In this document: one piece after another, positions 1 through 6,126 of the stretch | Numbering within the stretch: the first letter of the stretch is position 1 | How the letters are laid out: every line of letters begins with the position of its first letter | Assembly: GCA_023392635.1 (NCBI GenBank) | Contig: JAEVYS010000127.1 | Location: forward strand, 1-13,939 | Reading direction: 5' to 3' | Origin: Actinomycetes bacterium | Lineage (GTDB): Bacteria; Actinomycetota; Actinomycetes; Propionibacteriales; Propionibacteriaceae | Length of the DNA: 13,939 nt | Position numbers and translations under genes: made by a program | The notes under the pieces: model-generated | Told to the model about the DNA's origin: nothing | The model's input: the letters and a program-made list of their open reading frames with translations, nothing else | Database searches by the model: none

Positions 1-669
1 CAGGTCGCCGACGCGCAGGTCGCCGGCGGGCACCCGGTGCGGCTGCCCGGCGTCGTCGAGGCGTTCGGCGGCGGCGGGCAGCAGGGCGGCGAGGGCCGCC
101 AGGGCGCCCTGGGCCTGCCCGATCGCCTTCATCTCCTGCCAGTGCCCGAGCAACATGATGGTGACCAGCGCGGCGAGTTCCCACCAGAAGTCGAGGCTGA
201 ACGCACCCAGGCTCGTGGCCAGCGAGGCGGCGTACGCGACGGTGATCGCCATCGCGATCAGCAGCATCATGCCGGGAGCCCGGTCGCGGACCTCCCGAAC
301 GGCGCCGGCCAGGAACGGCCAGCCGCCGTAGGCGAAGACCAGGGACCCCAGGACGGGCCCGACCCAGGTCATGCCGGGGAAGTCGAGGGTGTAGCCGAAC
401 CAGTCCATGATCATGTGGCTGGTGGCGACGATCGGCACGGTCAGCGCCAGGCTCAGCCAGAACTTGCGCCGGAACTGCTCCGGGTCGTGCCCGGCGTGCT
501 TGTCGTGTCCGCCGCCGTGTCCCCCGTGGTGGTCGTGGTGCTGGGGCTGATCCGGCGGGCGACGCTCTGGCGTGTGATCTGCGTGCCGCTCGGCGACGTG
601 GCCGTGAGCGGGGTGCGGGTGCTCGGGTGCCGTCGCGAGCGGGGCATGGTGGGTGTCGTGGCGTGTCAT
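1..669 (-). CDS. copB: CopB-type heavy-metal (copper) P1B-ATPase, N-terminal part (runs off the left edge)
   Basis: This is the first 223 residues of a metal-exporting P-type ATPase of the inner membrane; the phosphorylation and ATP-binding domains lie outside the window. Residues 1-62 are very His-rich (about 17 His, with clusters such as HHDHHGGHGGGH), typical of CopB-type pumps, which use a His-rich tail instead of a CxxC metal-binding domain. From about residue 81 come the expected membrane helices (KFWLSLALTVPIV, then GPVLGSLVFAYGG, MMLLIAMAITVAYAASL, ELAALVTIMLLGHWQEM) and the family's LLGHWxEM motif at about residues 168-176. The actuator domain begins at VPAGDLRVGDL. The ATG at 669 has a good ribosome site (GGAGGT, 677-682). 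The frame is open to base 1, so it is truncated only by the window. It is divergent from the small DUF2933-like gene and controlled by a CsoR-type site. Substrate (Cu+/Cu2+/Ag+) is inferred, because the CPx/CPH motif is not visible. Confidence -1.
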   Translation of the reverse strand, partial: MTRHDTHHAPLATAPEHPHPAHGHVAERHADHTPERRPPDQPQHHDHHGGHGGGHDKHAGHDPEQFRRKFWLSLALTVPIVATSHMIMDWFGYTLDFPGMTWVGPVLGSLVFAYGGWPFLAGAVREVRDRAPGMMLLIAMAITVAYAASLATSLGAFSLDFWWELAALVTIMLLGHWQEMKAIGQAQGALAALAALLPAAAERLDDAGQPHRVPAGDLRVGDL

Positions 670-688
670 GAGGTCCACCTCCGCCTCG

Positions 689-717
689 AACATATACCCC
701 TAGGGGGTATAGGGCAA
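689..717 (-). promoter_or_regulatory. Predicted sigma-A-type promoter of the CopB ATPase gene
   Basis: On the minus strand a -35 element TTGCCC (717-712) is followed by exactly 17 bases and a -10 element TATGTT (694-689). Transcription should start near 682, which places the ribosome site almost at the 5' end of the message. The spacer is filled by the CsoR-like palindrome, so repressor and RNA polymerase would compete directly. The promoter is predicted by eye only. Confidence -1.
693..711. promoter_or_regulatory. CsoR-type copper operator (primary site)
   Basis: The sequence TATACCCCTAGGGGGTATA consists of two perfect 8-bp inverted arms (TATACCCC / GGGGTATA) around a 3-bp TAG centre. This is the form known for operators of the copper-sensing repressor CsoR in actinobacteria and Thermus (TACCCC...GGGGTA). 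It lies between the -35 and -10 of the copB promoter, where bound repressor would block transcription until Cu(I) binding releases it. No csoR gene is visible in the window, so the regulator must be encoded elsewhere. Confidence -1.
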
Positions 718-755
718 GGCTGCTGGTACGTGGTCTTGAGCGCTTCCTGTTACCG

Positions 756-772
756 CTACCCGGAGGGGGTAG
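756..772. promoter_or_regulatory. Second, degenerate CsoR-like operator
   Basis: The 17-mer CTACCCGGAGGGGGTAG aligns without gaps to the core of the primary site (ATACCCCTAGGGGGTAT), sharing TACCC on the left and AGGGGGTA on the right. It is a 6-bp inverted repeat (CTACCC / GGGTAG) with a 5-bp centre, 62 bp from the first site and nearer the plus-strand genes. A possible -10 of the actinobacterial TAGGMT type (TAGGAC, 770-775) overlaps its right end, so it may control the divergent small genes. Confidence -1.
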
Positions 773-867
773 GACCTTCGACCGTACGGCCGGGGCCGGT
801 AGGCGCTGCCGCCCGGCGGAACCCGGGAGCAGGCTCGGTTTGGGAGCTACGAGAAAGGAGACCGGTG

Positions 868-1086
868 ATGAGGCGACATCTGCCGTTGTACGTGACCGCC
901 TTGGTGATCCTCATCGCGGGGGCGCTGGCGATCGGCGTGCCGGCACGTTCGGTGGCGTACGGGCTGCTCGCGCTCGCCTGCCCGCTGATGATGCTGTTCA
1001 TGCACGGCGGCCACGGTGACCACAGCGGTCACTCCGGTGGCAGCGAGCGCCGCGGCCCGTCGGAGACGAATTCGTCGGTCAGGTGA
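868..1086 (+). CDS. Small His-tailed membrane protein, DUF2933-like
   Basis: The product is a 72-residue protein. Two hydrophobic stretches (about residues 7-21 and 27-47) are followed by a Cys-Pro-Leu-Met element and a His/Gly tail (MLFMHGGHGDHSGHSGG, about residues 46-62). The signature ACPLMMLFMHGGHG matches small DUF2933-type proteins, which are common beside copper-resistance genes. I assign it by that motif and by context. The ATG at 868 follows AAGGAG (855-860) by 7 bases, an ideal ribosome site. The frame stays open a long way upstream, but codon use and the ribosome site mark 868 as the real start. It probably sits in the membrane and binds or passes on copper; no activity is proven. 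It is likely cotranscribed with the SHOCT gene 84 bases downstream and regulated from the CsoR-like sites. Confidence -1.
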   Translation: MRRHLPLYVTALVILIAGALAIGVPARSVAYGLLALACPLMMLFMHGGHGDHSGHSGGSERRGPSETNSSVR

Positions 1087-1170
1087 GCCGGCAGCGGCGA
1101 CGGGTATGCCGGCGACGCCGTCAGGTCCAGGAGAACAGCAGGGTCCGACAGCGGAAAGGACGTGACCCAC

Positions 1171-1389
1171 ATGCATGATGGCAACGGTTGGTTCTGGCCG
1201 ATGGGTCTGATGATGGTCGGCTGGCTGGTCCTGGCCGTGATCATCGTCGCGGCGGTCTGGCTCACGGTCGGCACCGGCCGACGCGCGACGGACCACGGCG
1301 ACTCCGCCCGGCGGATCCTGGCCGAGCGCTACGCCCGTGGCGAGCTGGACGACGAGGAGTACCGCCGCAGGCTGGACGGGTTGCGCTGA
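1171..1389 (+). CDS. Small SHOCT-domain membrane protein
   Basis: The product is a 72-residue protein. It has one strong transmembrane helix (MGLMMVGWLVLAVIIVAAVW, about residues 11-30) and ends with a SHOCT domain, recognised by ARRILAERYARGELDDEEY followed by RRRLDGL at the C-terminus. SHOCT is a short C-terminal module often fused to membrane helices; its role is thought to be oligomerisation or protein contact. ATG at 1171 is preferred because AAGGA (1156-1160) is 10 bases upstream. An in-frame GTG at 1162 would sit only 1 base from that site, but would add just three residues. Small SHOCT proteins of this form are frequent next to copper ATPases and two-component systems in actinobacteria. 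The gene is convergent with the sensor kinase, only 22 bases away, with no clear terminator between them. Confidence -1.
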   Translation: MHDGNGWFWPMGLMMVGWLVLAVIIVAAVWLTVGTGRRATDHGDSARRILAERYARGELDDEEYRRRLDGLR

Positions 1390-1411
1390 CGGGCCTCCCC
1401 CACGCGCTTCG

Positions 1412-2527
1412 TCAGCTGCCTGCGGCGGGCCCTGCGCCGGGCAGGGCGACGGTGAACATCGCGCCCCGGCCGGGGCCCTCACTGGCGGCGGTGATCCTGC
1501 CGCCGTGTTGGGTCACGATAGCGCGGGCGACGGCCAACCCGATGCCCGATCCCCCGTGCTCGCGGTCCCGGGCGGCGTCCGCCCGGTAGAAGCGTTCAAA
1601 GACGTGCGGCAGGTGCCGCGCGTCGATGCCGTCTCCCGTGTCGGTGACGCTGACGCGCACCTCGTCGGCAGCCCGGGTGGCGTGCACGCTGACGCGCCCG
1701 GTCGGTGGGGTGTGGCGCAGGGCGTTGTCGAGGAGGTTGCCCAGCACCTGCCCCATCCGTACCGGGTCGGCGTCGACCACTCCGACGTCCGGTGCCACCT
1801 GCTCGTGCAGGGTGAGGCCCTTCGCCGCGTACCGGGGCCGGGCGGCGGCCACGGCAGCGCTGACCAGCTCACCGACGGCGACCGGTCGGGGGCGCAGGTC
1901 GAGTTGGTGCTCCTCTGCGCGGGACACCGCGACGACGTCCTCGGCCAGACGGCGCAGCCGGGTGGTCTGCGCCCGCAGCACCGTCCAGGTGTCCTCGCCC
2001 TCGACCGCGATCCCGTCCTCGGCCGCGTCCACGTACGCCTCGATGGTGGCCAACGGAGTACGCAGCTCGTGGCCGAGGTCGGCCAGCAGACGGCGGCGGG
2101 TCGCCTCCGCGTCGGCCAGCCGGGCGGCCATCGTGTTGAAGGCGGCGGCGACCGTGTCGAACTCCGGACCGAGGCCGGGACCGTTGACCCGTGCCGCGTA
2201 GTCGCCCCGGCTGACGTCCGCGGCGGCGGTCGCCAACTGGGTGACCGGTCGGGCAAGGCGGCGAGCCAGGTAGGCGCTGACGGCGAGGGCGGCGAGCAGC
2301 GATACGGCGATCGCGACCCCCAGGGCGAGGGCGCTGGCCGAGGCGTACGCCTGCTCGACGTGATGAGCGGTCCCGGGGTCGACCGGACCGGTCACCCGCC
2401 TCAGATGGCTCCGGAAGATCGCCGGCCCGACCACGGCCGCCACCAGGCCGAGGGTTCCCGCGCCGACCAGCACCACGAGGGCCTGGGCGGCGAGAAGCCG
2501 GCCCGGCAGTCCCAGTTGTCGTCTCAT
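1412..2527 (-). CDS. copS: Two-component sensor histidine kinase, CopS-like
   Basis: The product is a 371-residue membrane sensor kinase. A first transmembrane helix (about 11-36) and a second (about 63-86) enclose a very short extracellular loop of about 25 residues with a His pair at 55-56. A HAMP linker follows (about 87-140). The H-box LGHELRTPLA puts the phospho-accepting His at 153. The N-box GNLLDNALRHT is at 263-273, the G1 box DTGDGI at 296-301, the F-box FERFYRADA at 310-318 and the G2 box GGSGIGLAVARAI at 325-337. The start at 2527 overlaps the regulator stop as ATGA, a coupled arrangement. The frame stays open further upstream, but that part overlaps the regulator. Copper sensing is inferred from the neighbours and from the CopR-box-like repeat; the loop alone does not prove the ligand. 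Confidence -1.
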   Translation of the reverse strand: MRRQLGLPGRLLAAQALVVLVGAGTLGLVAAVVGPAIFRSHLRRVTGPVDPGTAHHVEQAYASASALALGVAIAVSLLAALAVSAYLARRLARPVTQLATAAADVSRGDYAARVNGPGLGPEFDTVAAAFNTMAARLADAEATRRRLLADLGHELRTPLATIEAYVDAAEDGIAVEGEDTWTVLRAQTTRLRRLAEDVVAVSRAEEHQLDLRPRPVAVGELVSAAVAAARPRYAAKGLTLHEQVAPDVGVVDADPVRMGQVLGNLLDNALRHTPPTGRVSVHATRAADEVRVSVTDTGDGIDARHLPHVFERFYRADAARDREHGGSGIGLAVARAIVTQHGGRITAASEGPGRGAMFTVALPGAGPAAGS

Positions 2528-3216
2528 CCCCGCCCCATCCGGTAGCCGATGCCGCGGACGGTGCGGATGAACCGGGGCCCGGCGGGATCGTCGCCGAGCT
2601 TGCGGCGCAGGTGGGCGATGTGCACATCGACGAGGTGCTCGTCGCCGACCCAGTCGGCACCCCACACCGCGTCGATGAGCTGCCGGCGGCGCAGCGCCGT
2701 GTCCGGCTGCGCGGACAACGCGGCAAGCAGGTCGAACTCCGTCCGGGTGAGTTCCACGGGCTGCTCGTCGACGTACACCTCACGGCCGGCCAGGTCGACC
2801 CGCAGCCCGCCGACCGTCCGGGTCGACTGCTCCGCGGCCGGGGCCACGGCGGCGCGGGGACGGCGCAGCATGGCGCGGATCCGGGCGACGAGTTCGCGCG
2901 GGCTGAACGGCTTGGTCAGGTAGTCGTCCGCGCCGACGCCGAGGCCGATGAGCTTGTCGACCTCCTCGCTGCGGGCGGTGAGCATGACCACGTAGCAGTC
3001 GGTGAACGTGCGGATCTGGCGGCAGACCTCGATGCCGTCCAGGCCCGGCAGGGCGAGGTCCAGCACCACCACGTCGGGCCGGTCCCGCCGGGCGGCCGCG
3101 ACCGCCGACCGGCCGTCGAAGACGCAGCTCACCTCGTGACCGTCGCGCTCCAGATAGCTGGCGACGACCTTGGCCAGGCTGCGCTCGTCGTCGACCACCA
3201 GCACACGTACACCCAT
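2524..3216 (-). CDS. copR: OmpR/PhoB-family response regulator, CopR-like
   Basis: The product is 230 residues, normal for the family. The receiver domain (1-120) has the acidic pair D9-D10, the phospho-acceptor D53 (VVLDLALPG), T80 (VMLTAR) and K102 (YLTKPFSPRELVARI). A winged-helix DNA-binding domain (about 135-228) has LTRTEFDLLAAL, VDVHIAHLRRKLG and the closing FIRTVRGIGYRMG. The ATG at 3216 is preceded by an AGGA about 7 bases upstream. It is translationally coupled to the sensor gene and divergent from the multicopper oxidase. The order oxidase-regulator-sensor-small proteins-ATPase resembles the copRS copper locus of Corynebacterium glutamicum as I remember it, which supports CopR, but homology searches were not possible. 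Confidence -1.
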   Translation of the reverse strand: MGVRVLVVDDERSLAKVVASYLERDGHEVSCVFDGRSAVAAARRDRPDVVVLDLALPGLDGIEVCRQIRTFTDCYVVMLTARSEEVDKLIGLGVGADDYLTKPFSPRELVARIRAMLRRPRAAVAPAAEQSTRTVGGLRVDLAGREVYVDEQPVELTRTEFDLLAALSAQPDTALRRRQLIDAVWGADWVGDEHLVDVHIAHLRRKLGDDPAGPRFIRTVRGIGYRMGRG

Positions 3217-3274
3217 GGGCCAATCCTGCCCTGCCGGTCAGGCCGGGCGGACCCAGGTCACCGGCGATCGCTCA

Positions 3275-3294
3275 TGAAGATTCACTGAAGAAAG
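3275..3294 (+). promoter_or_regulatory. Putative CopR box (11-bp-spaced direct repeat)
   Basis: TGAAGATTC-AC-TGAAGAAAG contains two TGAAGA units exactly 11 bp apart, one helical turn, as expected for a head-to-tail OmpR-family dimer. From memory, the C. glutamicum CopR site is TGAAGATTTnnTGAAGATTT; here the first unit matches 8 of 9 positions and the second 6 of 9. It lies in the intergenic region between the regulator and the multicopper oxidase, 75 bp before the oxidase start, and could also autoregulate the regulator operon. Confidence -1.
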
Positions 3295-3368
3295 CCGTGC
3301 GACGTGGCCGTCGGCCCGCGGCGAAGGTCAGGCTGCAGACAGGGTTCCTCGCAGCCGAAGGAGCAGCC

Positions 3369-4901
3369 ATGTCCCCCACCCTCACCCGCCGACGACTGCT
3401 GGCCGGAATCGCCGGCACGGTCGGTATCCCCGGCACGGCCGGCGCCGCCGCCTGGGCCGGCGGGCTGTTCGACCCCCGTCTCGTGGCTCCGGGCGGGGAC
3501 CTGGTGGCCCGGACCGAGGCAGCGCGACGGCGGGCCGGCGCCCGCACCGTGTCCGCGAGGCTCAACCCGCGCCCGGTCACCCTCGACCTCGGCGGCCGGC
3601 AGGTGCAGACCTGGGGCTACCAGGATTCCGCGCCGGGTCCGCTGCTGCGCGCGCGGGCCGGCGACGTGCTCCGCGTCGAGGTGGCCAACGGTCTGGCCAC
3701 CGAGACGAGCGTGCACTGGCACGGCGTCGCGCTGCGCAACGACATGGACGGCGTGCCCGGAGTGACCCAGCGGTCGATCGCTGCGGGCGGAACGCACACC
3801 TACGAGTTCACCGCCCCTGACCCGGGCACCTACTTCTACCACCCGCACTCGGGAGTCCAGCTCGACCGCGCTCTCTACGGTGTGCTCGTGGTCGACGACC
3901 CGCACGAGGCCGGCCGGTACGACCAGGAGTGGATCGTGGTGCTCGACGACTGGGTCGACGGCACCGGCCGCACACCCGACGACGTGTTGGCGTCGCTGCA
4001 GTCGATGGGCGGCCACGACGACATGGCCGGCATGAACGGCATGGCCGGCATGGAGCACGGCGGCATGAGCGGCATGTCGATGGGCGGCATGGAGAGCATG
4101 ACCTCGCCCCTGCTAGGTGGGGCAGGAGACGTGGTCTACCCGCACTATCTGATCAACGGCAGGGCACCGGACGCCCCGGTGACGTTGACCGGTCGACCGC
4201 GCCAGCGGGTGCGGATCCGCCTCGTCAACGCCGCCTCCGACACCGCGTTCCGGATCGCCCTCGGCGGCCACCGTCTCACCGTCACCCACACCGACGGCTT
4301 CCCCGTCACCCCCACCACCTGCGACGCCCTGGTGCTCGGCATGGGGGAACGGGCGGACGTCACCGTGGACCTCGGCGACGGCGTCTTTCCCCTGGTCGCG
4401 GTCGCCGAAGGCAAGAGCGGCCAAGGCGTGGCCGTGGTCCGCACCGGCGCCGGCAGCCCGCCGGCCGCGACTGTCCACCCTGCGGAGCTGGACCTCCGAG
4501 TGCTGCTCACCGGCGGCCTGAGCCCTGCCGACGCCGTCAAACTGGAGCGCCGCAAGGCCGATCGGGTGCACCGCCTGGAACTGGGCGGCTCGATGATGCC
4601 CTACCGGTGGACCATCAACGGCACCACCACCGACAAGCTCGACCCGCTGCTGGTCGGCCAGGGCGAGCGGGTGCGGCTGGAGTTCGTCAACCAAAGCACG
4701 ATGTTCCACCCCATGCACGTGCACGGCCACACGTTCGCCGTCACCGACACCGGCGTCCGCAAGGACACGGTGATCGTGGTGCCGAAGCAGACCGTCGCGG
4801 TCGAGTTCGACGCGACCAACCCGGGCCAGTGGATGACCCACTGCCACAACATCTACCACGCCGAGACCGGCATGATGATCAACCTGGCGTACCAGGAGTA
4901 A
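3369..4901 (+). CDS. Tat-exported multicopper oxidase (CueO/CopA-like) with Met-rich insert
   Basis: This 510-residue three-cupredoxin-domain oxidase probably oxidises Cu(I) to the less toxic Cu(II) outside the membrane using O2. The N-terminus has a twin-arginine signal (LTRRRLLAGIAG, then a hydrophobic stretch to about residue 29). All four copper motifs are present: HWHG (116-119), HPHSG (158-162), HPMHVHGH (447-454) and HCHNIYHAETGM (491-502). C492 and H497 ligate the type 1 copper and M502 is its axial ligand. Residues 213-244 form a Met-rich loop with 10 Met and 2 His, comparable with the Cu(I)-binding insert of CueO but differently placed. ATG at 3369 follows AAGGAG (3358-3363) by 5 bases; the frame is open upstream to 3297 but that part has no signal-peptide logic. 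It is divergent from copRS, with a CopR-like box between, and ends at a strong terminator. Confidence -1.
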   Translation: MSPTLTRRRLLAGIAGTVGIPGTAGAAAWAGGLFDPRLVAPGGDLVARTEAARRRAGARTVSARLNPRPVTLDLGGRQVQTWGYQDSAPGPLLRARAGDVLRVEVANGLATETSVHWHGVALRNDMDGVPGVTQRSIAAGGTHTYEFTAPDPGTYFYHPHSGVQLDRALYGVLVVDDPHEAGRYDQEWIVVLDDWVDGTGRTPDDVLASLQSMGGHDDMAGMNGMAGMEHGGMSGMSMGGMESMTSPLLGGAGDVVYPHYLINGRAPDAPVTLTGRPRQRVRIRLVNAASDTAFRIALGGHRLTVTHTDGFPVTPTTCDALVLGMGERADVTVDLGDGVFPLVAVAEGKSGQGVAVVRTGAGSPPAATVHPAELDLRVLLTGGLSPADAVKLERRKADRVHRLELGGSMMPYRWTINGTTTDKLDPLLVGQGERVRLEFVNQSTMFHPMHVHGHTFAVTDTGVRKDTVIVVPKQTVAVEFDATNPGQWMTHCHNIYHAETGMMINLAYQE

Positions 4902-4923
4902 CAGCCTGACCTATCCCCCGGGG

Positions 4924-4968
4924 TGACAGGAGGCTCCCGCGGCCTTCGGCCATGGGAGCCTCCTGTCA
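4924..4968. terminator. Bidirectional hairpin terminator between the oxidase and peptidase genes
   Basis: A perfect 15-bp stem (TGACAGGAGGCTCCC at 4924-4938 and its complement at 4954-4968) encloses a loop that itself can form GGCC-TTC-GGCC (4941-4951). It lies 22 bases after the oxidase stop and 12 bases after the convergent peptidase stop. There is no long U-tract on either side, as is usual for actinobacterial terminators, so it should serve both directions by stem strength. Confidence -1.
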
Positions 4969-4980
4969 TCGACCGACGGT

Positions 4981-5988
4981 TCAGGTGACGCGGCGGAAGC
5001 CGGCGACCGGCATGTAGGTGATGCTCAGGACGTTGACCGGCTTACCGGCCCGCGGCGCGTGCACCATCAGGCCGTTACCCAGGTACAGCCCCATGTGGTG
5101 CAGGTCGCTGAAGAAGAAGATCAGGTCGCCGGGGCGGGCGTCGGCCCGGGACACCGGCCGACCCTCGTTCCACTGCGCGCCGGTGAAGTGAGTGAGCGAG
5201 ATACCCGCGGCCTTGTAGGCGTACTGGGTGAGCCCAGAACAGTCGAAAGCGTCCGGGCCGTCGGCCCCCCAGACGTACGGGTCGCCGACCTGCTGGCAGG
5301 CGACGCGGATCGCCGTCTGCGCGGCGCTGCTGACCACGCCGCTGATAGTGGGGCAGCCCGTTACCTTCACCGTCGTCTTCGGCAGCGACGCGGTCAGGCG
5401 TTTGATCTCGGCGTCGATCTGCTTCTTCTTCGCCGCCAACTCGTCCTGCTGCTTGACCTCCGCGGCGATCAGCTCGTCCAGCTTCTTCTTCTGCGCCTGG
5501 TACCGGTCGCGGACAGCCAGCACACCGGCGATTTCCTGGTGCTGCTGGGCCGCAAGCCGGTCGAGGATCACCAACTGTTCGGCGAGGGTCCCAGGCTTGG
5601 TGCTCACCAGAAGGGCACCCAGTTCCTGCGAGGGGCCCCGCACATAGTACCGGGCGGCGATAGCGCCGACCCGGTTCATCGCCAGCGCGGACTCCAGTTC
5701 CAGCGGGGCCATCTTCTTCTCGAGGTCCGCCGCCTTCTTCTGGTTGACCTTCAGCTGGGCCCGCACCTTGTTGAAGCCTTCGATGGTGGGCTCGAGTTGT
5801 TCCCACTGCTTGTCGATCTGCGCTTCGATCTCGTCCGCCGAGGGCGCGGCGTGGACCGGTGCCGCCAGGAGCCCGGCGCCGAGCGCAGCGGCCGCGAGCA
5901 GGACGAGTGCACGGCGGGCCAGCCCGCCGCGACGGACGGGCGGGTGGCTCGCGGGGGGACGGCGAAGGGGCAGGGATGCCACCAGCAC
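4981..5988 (-). CDS. Secreted coiled-coil NlpC/P60 peptidoglycan endopeptidase (RipA-like)
   Basis: The product is 335 residues. A basic N-terminus and hydrophobic helix (about 26-44) form a signal peptide with a likely cut after AAPVHA (about residue 47). Residues 50-200 are Lys/Glu/Ala/Gln-rich and predicted to be a long coiled coil, as in RipA and Streptomyces NlpC hydrolases. The C-terminal NlpC/P60 domain (about 215-335) has the catalytic Cys250 (DAFDCSGLTQYAY), His298 (SDLHHMGLYLG) and His310 (LMVHAPRAG). It should cut the D-Glu-mDAP bond in peptide stems during cell separation or growth; the coiled coil keeps such enzymes inactive or anchored. The GTG at 5988 is 3 bases from AAGGAG (5992-5997). 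A GTG at 5982 has a better spacing (9) and is equally possible. It is convergent to the oxidase gene and does not look like a copper gene. Confidence -1.
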   Translation of the reverse strand: MLVASLPLRRPPASHPPVRRGGLARRALVLLAAAALGAGLLAAPVHAAPSADEIEAQIDKQWEQLEPTIEGFNKVRAQLKVNQKKAADLEKKMAPLELESALAMNRVGAIAARYYVRGPSQELGALLVSTKPGTLAEQLVILDRLAAQQHQEIAGVLAVRDRYQAQKKKLDELIAAEVKQQDELAAKKKQIDAEIKRLTASLPKTTVKVTGCPTISGVVSSAAQTAIRVACQQVGDPYVWGADGPDAFDCSGLTQYAYKAAGISLTHFTGAQWNEGRPVSRADARPGDLIFFFSDLHHMGLYLGNGLMVHAPRAGKPVNVLSITYMPVAGFRRVT

Positions 5989-6069
5989 GGACTCCTTCTG
6001 GCCTTGGGAAGCGGGCGGGGCTGCGCGGTAGCGGCCCCACCCGCGGCGGGTTCGCCCACATCCTTACCT

Positions 6070-6085
6070 ACTATTGGCCGATAGT
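6070..6085. promoter_or_regulatory. Near-perfect 16-bp palindrome upstream of the NlpC/P60 gene
   Basis: ACTATTGGCCGATAGT reads the same on both strands except for one mismatched pair. It stands about 82-97 bases before the peptidase start and about 42 bases past the end of nuoN, in a locally AT-richer patch of an otherwise GC-rich gap. It is probably a dimeric regulator site for the peptidase. No convincing -35/-10 could be placed, and the regulator is unknown. Confidence -1.
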
Positions 6086-6126
6086 TGAAGAGGGGACGGC
6101 CCGAGCAGCCAAAGTGTCACCGAGGG

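Noticed and set aside
2528..2665. Upstream extension of the sensor kinase frame by 46 codons
   Set aside because: It overlaps the response regulator, is Arg/Pro-rich without a signal or ribosome site, and the ATGA overlap at 2524-2527 gives a natural start.
4911..4927. CTATCCCCCGGGGTGAC just after the oxidase stop as a third CsoR-like operator
   Set aside because: It lacks the spacer and flanking TA symmetry of the true sites, lies downstream of a gene and directly against the terminator stem, so it is probably incidental.
5989..6126. A ydaO-type (c-di-AMP) riboswitch upstream of the NlpC/P60 gene, as seen for some actinobacterial wall hydrolases
   Set aside because: The gap is only 138 bases and I could not find the conserved paired elements; the region shows only the palindrome and weak GC hairpins.
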